Source of the DNA: JACVRW01 sp034664085
GTDB lineage: Bacteria > Actinomycetota > Thermoleophilia > Solirubrobacterales > Thermoleophilaceae
Direction of reading: 5' to 3'
Assembly (NCBI GenBank): GCA_034664085.1
Contig: JAXDII010000025.1
Coordinates: forward strand, 1-64,000
Length of the DNA stretch: 64,000 nucleotides
Shown here: in pieces, positions 33,912-41,733 of the stretch
Layout of the letters: every line of letters starts with the position of its first letter
How positions within the stretch are numbered: position 1 is the first letter of the stretch
Position numbers and translations under genes: made by a program
The notes under the pieces: model-generated
Database searches by the model: none
Told to the model about the DNA's origin: nothing
What the model saw: the letters and a program-made list of their open reading frames with translations, nothing else

Positions 33912-35519
33912 CTACATCGAGTCTGGAGCCTCGACGCCGAGCAGGTCAAGCGAGCGCGCGAGCACGTCCTTGGCCAGCACCGAGATCACGATCCGCACGT
34001 CCTCGTCGCCGTCCTCCTCCGCCGCGCCGACCACTCGGCAGTCGCGGTAGAAGGCGGAGAAGTCCTGTGCCGTCTCGGTCGCGTAGACGGTCATCCGGTG
34101 CGGCGCGCGGCGCTCGGCCGCCTCGCGCACCTCGCCGGGGAACTCGAGCAGCCGCTTGACGAGCGCACGCGCCGAGGGATGGAAGTGCTCCGAGCTGGCC
34201 TGCAGGTCGGCGGCGAGCGCCTCCTGCACGCGCTGCTCCCCGGCCTTGCGCAGGATCGAGGCGATGCGCGCGTGCGCGTACTGCACGTAGTACACGGGGT
34301 TGTCCTGAGACTGGCTGCGGGCCAGCTCGAGGTCGAGGTCGACCGAGGTGTCGTGGCTGCGGGACGCCAGGTACCAGCGCGCGGCGTCCACGCCGATGTC
34401 GTCGAGCAGGGCGTCCAGCGTCACGATCGCCCCCGCGCGCTTGGACATCTGCGCGCGCCGCCCGCCCTCGAGCAGGTTGACCAGCTGCATGATCACGATC
34501 TCGTACGCGCCGGGGTTGCCGCCGAGCGCCGCCCACGCCCCGTACATGCGCTTGACGTAGCCGTGGTGGTCGGAGCCGAGCACGTTGATCGCGTGGTCGT
34601 AGCCGCGCGCCAGCTTGTCGGCGTGGTAGCCGATGTCGGTCGCGAAGTAGGTCAGCTCGCCGTTCGAGCGGCGCAGCACGCGGTCCTTGTCGTCGCCGGC
34701 GGCGGTGGTCCGGAGCCAGACCGCACCCTCCGACTCATAGACGCCGTCGAGCTTCGCCAGCACGCGGTCGAGGGCGCCGGACTCCTGCAGCGAGCGCTCG
34801 CTGAAGAAACGGTCCATGTGCACCCGGAAGCGGTTCAGCGTGCCCTCGATGGCCTCGAGCATCAGCGCGACGCCGCGCTTGGCGAGCTCCTCCGGGTCGG
34901 CGTCCGCGGCCCCCTCGATGCGCTCGGCCAGCCCCGCCACGTACTCGCCCAGGTACTCCTCCGGCTGCTCCCCGCGGGCGCGCGCCCTGATCGACTCGCC
35001 GAACTTGCGCACCTGCGTGCCGGCGTCGTTGACGTAGTACTCGCGGTCGACCGTGTTGCCGGCCAGCTCGAGGATGCGGGCGAGGGAGTCCCCGTAGGCG
35101 GCGTGGCGCGCGGCCGCCACGGTGACCGGCCCCGTGGGGTTGGCGCTGACGAACTCCACCTGCACGCGCTCTCCCGCGTCCCCCGCGCCGAAGCGCTCGC
35201 CCGCCCCGCGCATGCTCGCGAGCGAGTCGAGGTACCAGGCGTCGGTCATGAACAGGTTGAGGAACCCCGGCCCCGCGATCTCCACCTTCTCGACCGCCGG
35301 GCCGAGCCGCTCGCCGAGCGTCTCGCCGAGCCGCTCCGCGATCGCGCGCGGCGGCTCGCCGAGCGTGGGCGCGAGCAGCATCGCGGCGTTGGTCGAGTAG
35401 TCGCCGAAGTCGGGCTTCGGCGGGCGGTCGAGCTTCGCCGCGTCCAGCGGTCCGTCGCCGCGCAGCTCCGCGGCTGCGTCGCTGACGGCTCCGCGAAGAT
35501 CTGAAACGGGATCGCTCAC
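33912..35519 (-). CDS. argS: arginyl-tRNA synthetase with altered HIGH motif
   Basis: 535 residues, slightly short for the family (about 550-580). It attaches Arg to tRNA-Arg. An N-terminal Add-1-like domain (to about 110) is followed by the class I catalytic core with VEFVSANPTGP, YYVNDAG, TYFATDIGYHADKL, LGSDHHGY and a KMSKS-like QMSKRAG. A C-terminal anticodon-binding helical domain has NPVYYVQYAHARI. Where most ArgS proteins read PLHVGH, this one reads PVTVAA (131-136): both HIGH histidines are missing. The rest is intact, so it is most likely functional. It begins 8 nt into clear non-coding DNA with ATG at 35,519. Confidence 0.93.
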   Translation of the reverse strand: MSDPVSDLRGAVSDAAAELRGDGPLDAAKLDRPPKPDFGDYSTNAAMLLAPTLGEPPRAIAERLGETLGERLGPAVEKVEIAGPGFLNLFMTDAWYLDSLASMRGAGERFGAGDAGERVQVEFVSANPTGPVTVAAARHAAYGDSLARILELAGNTVDREYYVNDAGTQVRKFGESIRARARGEQPEEYLGEYVAGLAERIEGAADADPEELAKRGVALMLEAIEGTLNRFRVHMDRFFSERSLQESGALDRVLAKLDGVYESEGAVWLRTTAAGDDKDRVLRRSNGELTYFATDIGYHADKLARGYDHAINVLGSDHHGYVKRMYGAWAALGGNPGAYEIVIMQLVNLLEGGRRAQMSKRAGAIVTLDALLDDIGVDAARWYLASRSHDTSVDLDLELARSQSQDNPVYYVQYAHARIASILRKAGEQRVQEALAADLQASSEHFHPSARALVKRLLEFPGEVREAAERRAPHRMTVYATETAQDFSAFYRDCRVVGAAEEDGDEDVRIVISVLAKDVLARSLDLLGVEAPDSM

Positions 35520-35627
35520 GCCCCATCAGAGATAGCGCATCCGCCAACTCCGGCGCCGGGACCTCAAGATCGCCGGTTGAAGCGTCGATAGCCGTGGAGG
35601 GTCCATCGCGACCCCCGTTGCCCCCCC

Positions 35628-37268
35628 ATGCTGCGAACGAAGACCGTACCCGCGCTGGTACTCGTGCTTGGCCTCGCCGCCATCGCGGCGATCACGGTGT
35701 TTCAGCTGCGCGCCGACGCCAGCCGCGACGCCGAGCTGCGGCTCGCCGACGTGAAGCTCGAGCTCAGCAAGCTCCAGATCGTGCCGTTCCAGGCCAGCGC
35801 GACGACCGGCGGCTCGCCCGGGCGCGCGGGGCGTCGGCTGAGCGCGGGCAAGCAGCGGATCACCCGCACGCTCGACGACCTCGTCGGCGAGGGCGCGCCC
35901 GCCGAGCTGGAGCGGGTGGCAGAGCCCCTGCGCGAGAACTTCGACGAGCTCGACGCCATCTACGCGATCGGCGCGTCGGGGCAGGAGTACGGGCCGGCGG
36001 CCGACCGCCTGGCGGGCGAGGCCGCGCAGAACGAGGCCGCGATCACGGAGCTGCTGAACGCCGCCGGAGACGAGTACGACGCCCGGGCCGCGGTGGTCAT
36101 CCGCCGTGCGCGCATCGGGTCGGCCATCGTGATCGTGCTGCTGCTCGGCGGATTCGCCTTCCTGTATCGGCGCGCGGTCAGGGCGCGCTCGGACGCCGAG
36201 CTGCTCTCCAGGGAGAACCAGAAGCTGCTCGCGGCCAGCCGCGAGGAGGCCCTGGCGGACGCGCTGACCGGGCTGCGCAACCGGCGGGCGCTGATGAACG
36301 ACCTGGAGGCACAGCTTGCCGCCTCCGGGCCCGAGCGCCGGCTCATCCTGGCGCTCTACGACCTGGACGGCTTCAAGCAGTACAACGACACCTTCGGCCA
36401 CCCGGCGGGCGACGCCCTGCTGATCCGCCTTGCCGAGCGCCTCGAGTCCGCGGTGAGCGGGCGCGGCACGGCCTACCGCATGGGCGGCGACGAGTTCTGC
36501 GTCCTCGTCCCCGTGGACGAGCAGGCCGGAGAGGACGCGCTGCAGCTCGCCGGTGACGCCCTCACCGAGTCCGGAGACGCATTCAGCATCGGCTGCTCCT
36601 ACGGCGCGACCTACATCCCGGCGGAGGCCCAGTCGGCGTCCGAGGCGCTCCGCAAGGCGGATCAGCGCATGTACCAGGACAAGGCGGAGCGGTCCTCGGC
36701 CGGCCAGGAGAGCAAGGACGTGCTGATCAAGGTGCTGTGCGAGCGCAGCCCCGGGCTGTGCGACCACCTCAGCGGCGTCGCCGGCCTGGTGGAGGCGGCC
36801 GCGGAGCGGCTCGGACTGTCCGAGCACGAGGTGAAGCGCGCGCGCCTGGCGGCCGAGCTGCACGACGTCGGCAAGACCGCCATCCCGGACGCGATCCTCA
36901 ACAAGGCCGGCAAGCTCGACGAGCAGGAGTGGGAGTTCATCCGCAGGCACACGCTGATCGGCGAGCGCATCGTGAAGGCGGCGCCGTCGCTCGCGCACAC
37001 GGCGGCCCTGATCCGCTCGAGCCACGAGCGTTTCGACGGGCAGGGCTACCCCGATGGCCTGCGCGGTGAGGAGATCCCGCTCGGGGCGAGCATCATCGCG
37101 GTCTGCGACGCCTACGACGCCATGGTCTCCGAGCGCCCGTACCACGCGCCGATCGAGCCGGCGGCCGCGCTCGCGGAGCTGCGCCGCTGCTCGGGCACGC
37201 AGTTTCACCCCGCGGTCGTCGAGTGCTTCTGCGCGCTCGTCGAGGAGCGGGAGCTGGTCGAGCGCTAG
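35628..37268 (+). CDS. membrane GGDEF plus HD-GYP fusion (c-di-GMP turnover)
   Basis: 546 residues. A membrane helix (ALVLVLGLAAIAAITVF) at the N-terminus, a roughly 140-residue extracytoplasmic helical sensor, and a second helix (AIVIVLLLGGFAFLYR). A GGDEF domain follows (about 200-350) with DALTGLRNRRAL, DLDGFKQYNDTFGH and an intact MGGDEF. Then an HD-GYP domain (about 360-540) with AAELHDVGKTAIPD, RRHTLIGERI and HERFDGQGYPDGL. Synthesis and degradation of cyclic di-GMP are thus joined in one sensor protein. Its stop overlaps rlmH in a shared CTAG. Confidence 0.9.
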   Translation: MLRTKTVPALVLVLGLAAIAAITVFQLRADASRDAELRLADVKLELSKLQIVPFQASATTGGSPGRAGRRLSAGKQRITRTLDDLVGEGAPAELERVAEPLRENFDELDAIYAIGASGQEYGPAADRLAGEAAQNEAAITELLNAAGDEYDARAAVVIRRARIGSAIVIVLLLGGFAFLYRRAVRARSDAELLSRENQKLLAASREEALADALTGLRNRRALMNDLEAQLAASGPERRLILALYDLDGFKQYNDTFGHPAGDALLIRLAERLESAVSGRGTAYRMGGDEFCVLVPVDEQAGEDALQLAGDALTESGDAFSIGCSYGATYIPAEAQSASEALRKADQRMYQDKAERSSAGQESKDVLIKVLCERSPGLCDHLSGVAGLVEAAAERLGLSEHEVKRARLAAELHDVGKTAIPDAILNKAGKLDEQEWEFIRRHTLIGERIVKAAPSLAHTAALIRSSHERFDGQGYPDGLRGEEIPLGASIIAVCDAYDAMVSERPYHAPIEPAAALAELRRCSGTQFHPAVVECFCALVEERELVER

Positions 37269-37669
37269 TAGTGGTACGGCTCCCGGGCCAGGATCTTGTG
37301 GGCCCGGTAGATCTGCTCGAGCAGCACGACGCGCGCGAGCTGGTGCGGCAGCGTCATCGGGCCCAGCGAGAGCCGCATGTCGGCCTCCAGCTCGAGCCCC
37401 TTGGGTCCGCCGATCACGAAGCAGAGGTCGCGTCCCTCGCGGCGCCGCTCCTCGAGCCAGCCGCTGAACTGCTCCGACTCGAACGTCTCGCCCCCGCTCG
37501 CCAGCAGAACGCAGAAGGCGCGATCGGGGATGCGCGGGCGCACCTTCTCGTCCTCGCGCACCTCGACGATCTCGACCTTGGCGTGGCCGGCCAGCATCTT
37601 CCGATAGTGCTCGACGTCGTCTGCGAACGGGGGGCGCAGGCGCCCGACGGCGATCACGGAGATCCGCAT
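37265..37669 (-). CDS. rlmH: 23S rRNA pseudouridine-1915 N3-methyltransferase
   Basis: 134 residues, SPOUT fold. Diagnostic C-terminal knot: CFVIGGPKGLE, LSLGPMTLPHQLARVVLLEQIYRA, closing with REPYHY. It methylates Psi1915 in helix 69 using S-adenosylmethionine. The start MRISVIAVGRL matches the family. It is convergent with the GGDEF/HD-GYP gene and overlaps it by 4 bp at CTAG. Confidence 0.93.
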   Translation of the reverse strand: MRISVIAVGRLRPPFADDVEHYRKMLAGHAKVEIVEVREDEKVRPRIPDRAFCVLLASGGETFESEQFSGWLEERRREGRDLCFVIGGPKGLELEADMRLSLGPMTLPHQLARVVLLEQIYRAHKILAREPYHY

Positions 37670-37689
37670 CGGGGTGCGATACTACGCGC

Positions 37690-37995
37690 GTGCCCGAGGA
37701 CGCTGAGCGCCACTTCAACATCCACACCGATCCCGAGACGATGGCGGGCCACTACGCCAACTTCGCCAACGTCTCCCATTCGGACTACGAGTTCACGATC
37801 ACGTTCGCGCGCGTCGACCACGAGGTCGACGAGGGCGAGGTGCCCGGGGTCGTGGTGTCGCGGGTCAACCTCTCGCCGCGCTTCATGCGCGAGCTGATCG
37901 ACGCGATGGAAGACAACTTCTCGAAGTGGCAGACGCGCGAGGGCATCCGCGACCTGCCCGAGTTCGGGCCCTCCGGCTCTAGCGAGCCGGAGTGA
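37690..37995 (+). CDS. DUF3467 protein
   Basis: 101 residues, GTG start. It matches DUF3467: YANFANVSHSDYEFTITFAR, then VVVSRVNLSPRFMRELIDAM and EDNFSKWQ. These are small beta-rich proteins of unknown function. It is divergent from rlmH with 20 bp between them and overlaps the end of the convergent M28 peptidase gene by 17 bp. Confidence 0.85.
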   Translation: MPEDAERHFNIHTDPETMAGHYANFANVSHSDYEFTITFARVDHEVDEGEVPGVVVSRVNLSPRFMRELIDAMEDNFSKWQTREGIRDLPEFGPSGSSEPE

Positions 37996-39163
37996 GCCGC
38001 ACGTAGGCCTCGCAGACCGCGACCGCGCCCTCGACCGACTCCCAGGTGAGGTTGTCCGGGGTGTCGGACGGCCAGTGGTAGTTGGACGGGAACTTGGTGT
38101 CGTCCACGCCGCCCAGCGTGCACGTCGGGTAGCCGGCGCGCAGCGCGACCAGGCCGTCGGTGGCAGCCACCGTGCGCAGCCCCCGGCGTAGCTCGATGCC
38201 GGCCGCCGTGCCCGCTTGGGCGAGCATCTCGCGCGAGCCCTTCGTGTAGTAGCGCATGCGCAGCATCCCCTCCCCCTCCACCACGCACAGCTGCGGCGAG
38301 CCGACGCACTCGAGGCAGACGAACTCGGTGGTCGCCGGGGGCAGGGACCCGAAGTGGCGTCGCCCGAAGGCCTGCATTCCCTCCATGAAGGACTCCTCGG
38401 AGCCGGTCGACACGATCAGCACGCGCACGCCCCGCGGCGGGTCCTGGGCGAGCGCGTGTGCCAGCGCCACGTTCACCGCCACCGCGCTGAGGTTGTCGTT
38501 GGCGCCGGGGACCACCGGGCTCGAGCCGATGTCGGCCATCGTCGCGGTCGCGCCCACGGCGAAGAACGCGCCGAGCGCCTTGAACGGGCGGCGGCCCGTC
38601 AGCCCCCACAGCGCCAGCAGCAACGGACCGAGGAACACGCCGTAGAGGATCGGGATGCTCTGCTCCGCCTTCTCGTGCAGTTTCGGCATGCGCTCCATCG
38701 CCACGCGCGGCAGCGCCGGGTGGAAGACGAGCCCCGAGTGCGCGGCGTCGTGGTGCGACACGAACACGACCGTGCGCTCGGCGTTCGGATCACCGGCCTC
38801 GGCCACGACGTTGTAGGTGGCGCGGTGCGGCAGGGTGCGGCGGCGAAACCAGAGCTTGCCGCCCGACACGTCGTCGTACACGGCGGCCGCGGCGATCCCG
38901 CCGGCCAGCGCCGCGGCCTTGCGCCCGAACAGGGCTGCCAGCAGGGCGGCGACGTTCAGCAGGCCGAGCGGCCACCAGTACCCGCCGTGGGCGCGCTCCT
39001 CCTCCACGCGCACGTCGCGGCAGCCGGCGGCGCGCAGCTCCTGGGCGACGAGCTCGGCGGCCTGGCGCTCGCCCTCGGAGGCGGACGGTCGCTCGAATGA
39101 GGCGAGCTCGCGGACGACCCGCTCGATCAGCGTGCGGCGCATGGAACGCGGGAGCGTATCCAC
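37979..39163 (-). CDS. M28-family membrane-associated metallopeptidase
   Basis: 394 residues. The M28 aminopeptidase core has SHHDAAHSG (first metal His/Asp), PGANDNLSAVAV (second metal Asp), TGSEESFMEGMQAF (catalytic Glu) and a late YHWPSDTPDNL (metal His). Two hydrophobic regions (WWPLGLLNVAALLAALFG; ILYGVFLGPLLLALWGL) suggest membrane association, an insertion not seen in secreted M28 enzymes. GTG 39,163 is taken as the start; ATG 39,142 (MRRTLIERVV) is equally possible. It follows the M48 gene by 4 nt, so the two peptidases are probably co-transcribed. Confidence 0.85.
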   Translation of the reverse strand: MDTLPRSMRRTLIERVVRELASFERPSASEGERQAAELVAQELRAAGCRDVRVEEERAHGGYWWPLGLLNVAALLAALFGRKAAALAGGIAAAAVYDDVSGGKLWFRRRTLPHRATYNVVAEAGDPNAERTVVFVSHHDAAHSGLVFHPALPRVAMERMPKLHEKAEQSIPILYGVFLGPLLLALWGLTGRRPFKALGAFFAVGATATMADIGSSPVVPGANDNLSAVAVNVALAHALAQDPPRGVRVLIVSTGSEESFMEGMQAFGRRHFGSLPPATTEFVCLECVGSPQLCVVEGEGMLRMRYYTKGSREMLAQAGTAAGIELRRGLRTVAATDGLVALRAGYPTCTLGGVDDTKFPSNYHWPSDTPDNLTWESVEGAVAVCEAYVRLTPAR

Positions 39164-39167
39164 GCGG

Positions 39168-40427
39168 CTAGTTCGTCCGGTTGAAGGCCTCGCCCATGCC
39201 GATCCGCTGCATCGTGGTCGGGTGCGTTCCGAAGAGCAGGTGCCAGGCGCGCGGCGGGTCCGGGTCGGAGACGTTGCGCACCGCCAGCCGGCGCTGGAAG
39301 CCGACGAACGACGCCGGATCGTTGGTGGCGCGCAGCGAGAACGCGTCGGCGCGGGCCTCGACCTGGCGCGACAGCACGTTCGACGCCACCCCCAGGCCGA
39401 ACGTGACGAGCGAGAGCGAGAGCGCGATCGCGGGCAGCACGATCGGTCCCGGCTTCCAGTCGGGGTCCCCGAGGCCGTGGCGGCGGGCGAAGCTCTCCGT
39501 CAGCCGCTGCGCGAGGAACGTGCCGGCCGGCGCAACCAGCGCCAGCCAGGCGAGGCCGCGCAGCAGGTCGTTGTGCTTCTGGTGGCCGAGCTCGTGGGCG
39601 ACCACCAGCCTCACCTCGTCGCGCGGGAAGCCCGCGATCAGGTTGTCGTAGAGGACCACCCGCTTGGAGTGCCCCAGCCCGCCCACGTAGGCGTTCGCGG
39701 CGGTCGTGCGCCGGCTCGCGTCCACCCGGTAGACCTCCCCCACGTCCACGTCCGCTTTCTCCGCCAGCTCGAGCACGTCCGAGCGCGTCGGCCCGGGCGG
39801 GAGCTTCTCGAAGTCGTTGAAGAGCGGATCGATGACGATCGGGTAGAGCCAGATCGTGACCACGCCGAACGCGATCACCACGACCGCCGACGGCGCCCAC
39901 CAGTTGCGCCGGAAGCGGCGCACCAGGGCCAGCGCCAGCGCGCCGCCGGCCGCGGCCAGGAGGGCGCCGATCGTGGCCGACTTGCCGACGTCCCAGATCC
40001 AGTCCGGCCAGGCCTGCGTGGACAGCCCGACGTCCATCGCCCGCTCGTGGCTCCACGCGGCCAGCGGCAGGCCGGTCACCACCAGCAGCAGGGAGATGCC
40101 CGCTCCCGCGGCGGCTCCGCCCAGGATCGGACGCCTCCCCAGGCGCTGGAAGACGCGCCCCGGCGGCCGCCAGGCCAGCAGCGCCAGCGTGCCCGTGCTC
40201 ACCAGCAGCGCCCCCACGCCGATCAGGCGCTGAACGCTGCGGAAGTCCTCTGCGCGCTCCAGCTGGAAGGCCGTGAAGTACGATTCCACGTCCACGGCGG
40301 CCGGCTCGATCATGCCGCTGCGCGGGTAGAGCAGGAGCGTGGCCACCCCCGCCGCAGCCACCGTCACCAGAACCGCCAGCGGCAGCCGCGAGCGCTCCAA
40401 TTGGCCAACGGTACCCCTGGCTCCCAT
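39168..40427 (-). CDS. M48-family (Ste24/CAAX protease-like) membrane metallopeptidase
   Basis: 419 residues, multi-pass. The zinc motif is in VVAHELGHQKHND, with the third ligand in EARADAFSL. At least five membrane segments are visible, including LPLAVLVTVAAAGVATLLLY near the start and helices around the active site, as in Ste24. It cleaves membrane or exported proteins; a prenyl substrate is unlikely in bacteria, so quality control is a better guess. The ATG is divergent from the phosphoesterase gene with only 29 bp between. Confidence 0.87.
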   Translation of the reverse strand: MGARGTVGQLERSRLPLAVLVTVAAAGVATLLLYPRSGMIEPAAVDVESYFTAFQLERAEDFRSVQRLIGVGALLVSTGTLALLAWRPPGRVFQRLGRRPILGGAAAGAGISLLLVVTGLPLAAWSHERAMDVGLSTQAWPDWIWDVGKSATIGALLAAAGGALALALVRRFRRNWWAPSAVVVIAFGVVTIWLYPIVIDPLFNDFEKLPPGPTRSDVLELAEKADVDVGEVYRVDASRRTTAANAYVGGLGHSKRVVLYDNLIAGFPRDEVRLVVAHELGHQKHNDLLRGLAWLALVAPAGTFLAQRLTESFARRHGLGDPDWKPGPIVLPAIALSLSLVTFGLGVASNVLSRQVEARADAFSLRATNDPASFVGFQRRLAVRNVSDPDPPRAWHLLFGTHPTTMQRIGMGEAFNRTN

Positions 40428-40456
40428 TCCCCCGAAACTGTAGAAGCCACCCCGCG

Positions 40457-41188
40457 ATGCGCATCGCCCTGCTGTCGGACGTGCACGGCAATCTGCCGGC
40501 GTTCGACGCCGTGCTCGCCGACGTGGACTCCGTGGACATCGAGCAGATCTGGTGCCTGGGCGACCTCGTCGGCTACGGCGCCCAGCCGAACGAATGCGTG
40601 GAGCTGGCGCGCAGCCGCTGCGACATCTGCCTGGCCGGCAACCACGACCTCGTCGTGACCGGCGAGATCGACATCGCGGACTTCTCCCTCAGCGCCGCCG
40701 CCGCGGCGCAGTGGACGCGCGACCACATCGGCGCCGACTCGCTCGAGTTCCTGAGCTCGCTGCGCCCCGCGGAGTCGGGCGGGCCGATCGGGCTCTACCA
40801 CGCCTCGCCCCGCGACCCGGTGTGGGAGTACGTGCTGTCCACCTGGCAGGCGGACGAGTGCATGGACCTGATGGAGCCGCGCGTGGGCGCGGTCGGCCAC
40901 TCGCACGTGGCGCTCTGGTTCCGGCGCGGCGCGGACGGGCAGGCCGAGGGGGCCGCCGCGGCGGGCGGCCTGGAGCGCGATCTGAGCGAAGGCCAGTGGC
41001 TCGTGAACCCGGGCGGCGTGGGCCAGCCGCGCGACGGCGACCCGCGCGCCGCCTGGCTCCTGCTAGACACAGAGGGGTGGAGCGCCGAGTGGCGGCGTGT
41101 CGACTACCCGATCGACGCGGCCGCCGGCGCCATCGAGGAGGCGGGCCTCCCCAAGGTGCTCGCCGAGCGGCTCTACATCGGACAGTGA
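40457..41188 (+). CDS. YfcE/MJ0936-type metallophosphoesterase
   Basis: 243 residues. Dimetal phosphoesterase motifs: LLSDVHGNLPAFDAVL, CLGDLVGYG, CLAGNHDLVV, and VGHSHVALWF. LVNPGGVGQPRDGDPRAAWLLLD is typical of the subfamily that cleaves phosphodiesters or phosphoprotein monoesters. The stop overlaps the GTG of the following lipoprotein gene (GTGA), and a Ser/Thr kinase gene follows. A phosphatase coupled to kinase signalling is possible (inference). Confidence 0.88.
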   Translation: MRIALLSDVHGNLPAFDAVLADVDSVDIEQIWCLGDLVGYGAQPNECVELARSRCDICLAGNHDLVVTGEIDIADFSLSAAAAAQWTRDHIGADSLEFLSSLRPAESGGPIGLYHASPRDPVWEYVLSTWQADECMDLMEPRVGAVGHSHVALWFRRGADGQAEGAAAAGGLERDLSEGQWLVNPGGVGQPRDGDPRAAWLLLDTEGWSAEWRRVDYPIDAAAGAIEEAGLPKVLAERLYIGQ

Positions 41189-41733
41189 GACTGCGCGCCT
41201 ACACAACCCTGGCACTCGTGCTCGCCGCCGGCCTGGCGGCGGGCTGCGGAGCCGACGACGAAGGCGAGCCGATCCCGCGGGAGATCGCAGCCGAGCTCCA
41301 GGACCAGCTGCGGTCGATCCAGGACCGCCTCGAGTTTCCCGGCGGAGCCGCGTGCGGCGACATCACCGGCGGCACCGATCCCAACACGACGCCGGTGCGG
41401 CGCCTGATCGACTCGATCCCGGGCAGCGTGGAAACCGACGTGGTGAGGGCGCTGGAGGAGAGCTTCGACCACCTCTTCCAGCTCGTCGAGCGCGAATGCG
41501 CCGATCAGCCGCCGGAGACCGAGACGGAGACCGACACCACCGAGACGGTGCCGCCGCCGGAGACCGAGACCGACACCACCGAGACCGTGCCGCCGGTTGA
41601 GACCGACACGATCCCGACCGAGACCCTGCCGCCGGTCGAGCCCCCGGTTCCCGAGGCGCCGCCCTCTGACGGCGAAAGCGACGGCGACGGCGACGGCGGA
41701 GGCGGCTTCGGTCCCGAGGAGGGCGACGAATGA
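41185..41733 (+). CDS. small lipoprotein with Thr/Glu/Pro-rich tail
   Basis: 182 residues, GTG start. A signal peptide with lipobox (LALVLAAGLAAGC) anchors it outside the membrane. A short helical domain of about 80 residues follows (EIAAELQDQLRSIQDRLEF, then DVVRALEESFDHLFQLVER) with two cysteines. The tail is a repetitive low-complexity stretch of ETETDTTETVPPPE-type units ending in Asp/Gly-rich sequence, likely an extended spacer. The family is not recognised. It overlaps the kinase start in ATGA, so it may sense or accompany the kinase. Confidence 0.8.
   Translation: MRLRAYTTLALVLAAGLAAGCGADDEGEPIPREIAAELQDQLRSIQDRLEFPGGAACGDITGGTDPNTTPVRRLIDSIPGSVETDVVRALEESFDHLFQLVERECADQPPETETETDTTETVPPPETETDTTETVPPVETDTIPTETLPPVEPPVPEAPPSDGESDGDGDGGGGFGPEEGDE

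Noticed and set aside
33411..35504. 697-residue rightward open frame opposite argS
   Set aside because: Antisense to a complete ArgS; composition is typical of reverse-complement high-GC coding DNA.
35526..37727. 733-residue leftward open frame opposite the GGDEF/HD-GYP gene
   Set aside because: Its protein is low-complexity Arg/Leu/Ala/Gly sequence without family motifs; the opposite strand encodes clear GGDEF and HD-GYP domains and rlmH. It is a high-GC shadow frame.
41516..41650. CRISPR-like or tandem DNA repeat
   Set aside because: The repetition is in-frame coding for the Thr/Glu/Pro tail of the lipoprotein, with no spacers.
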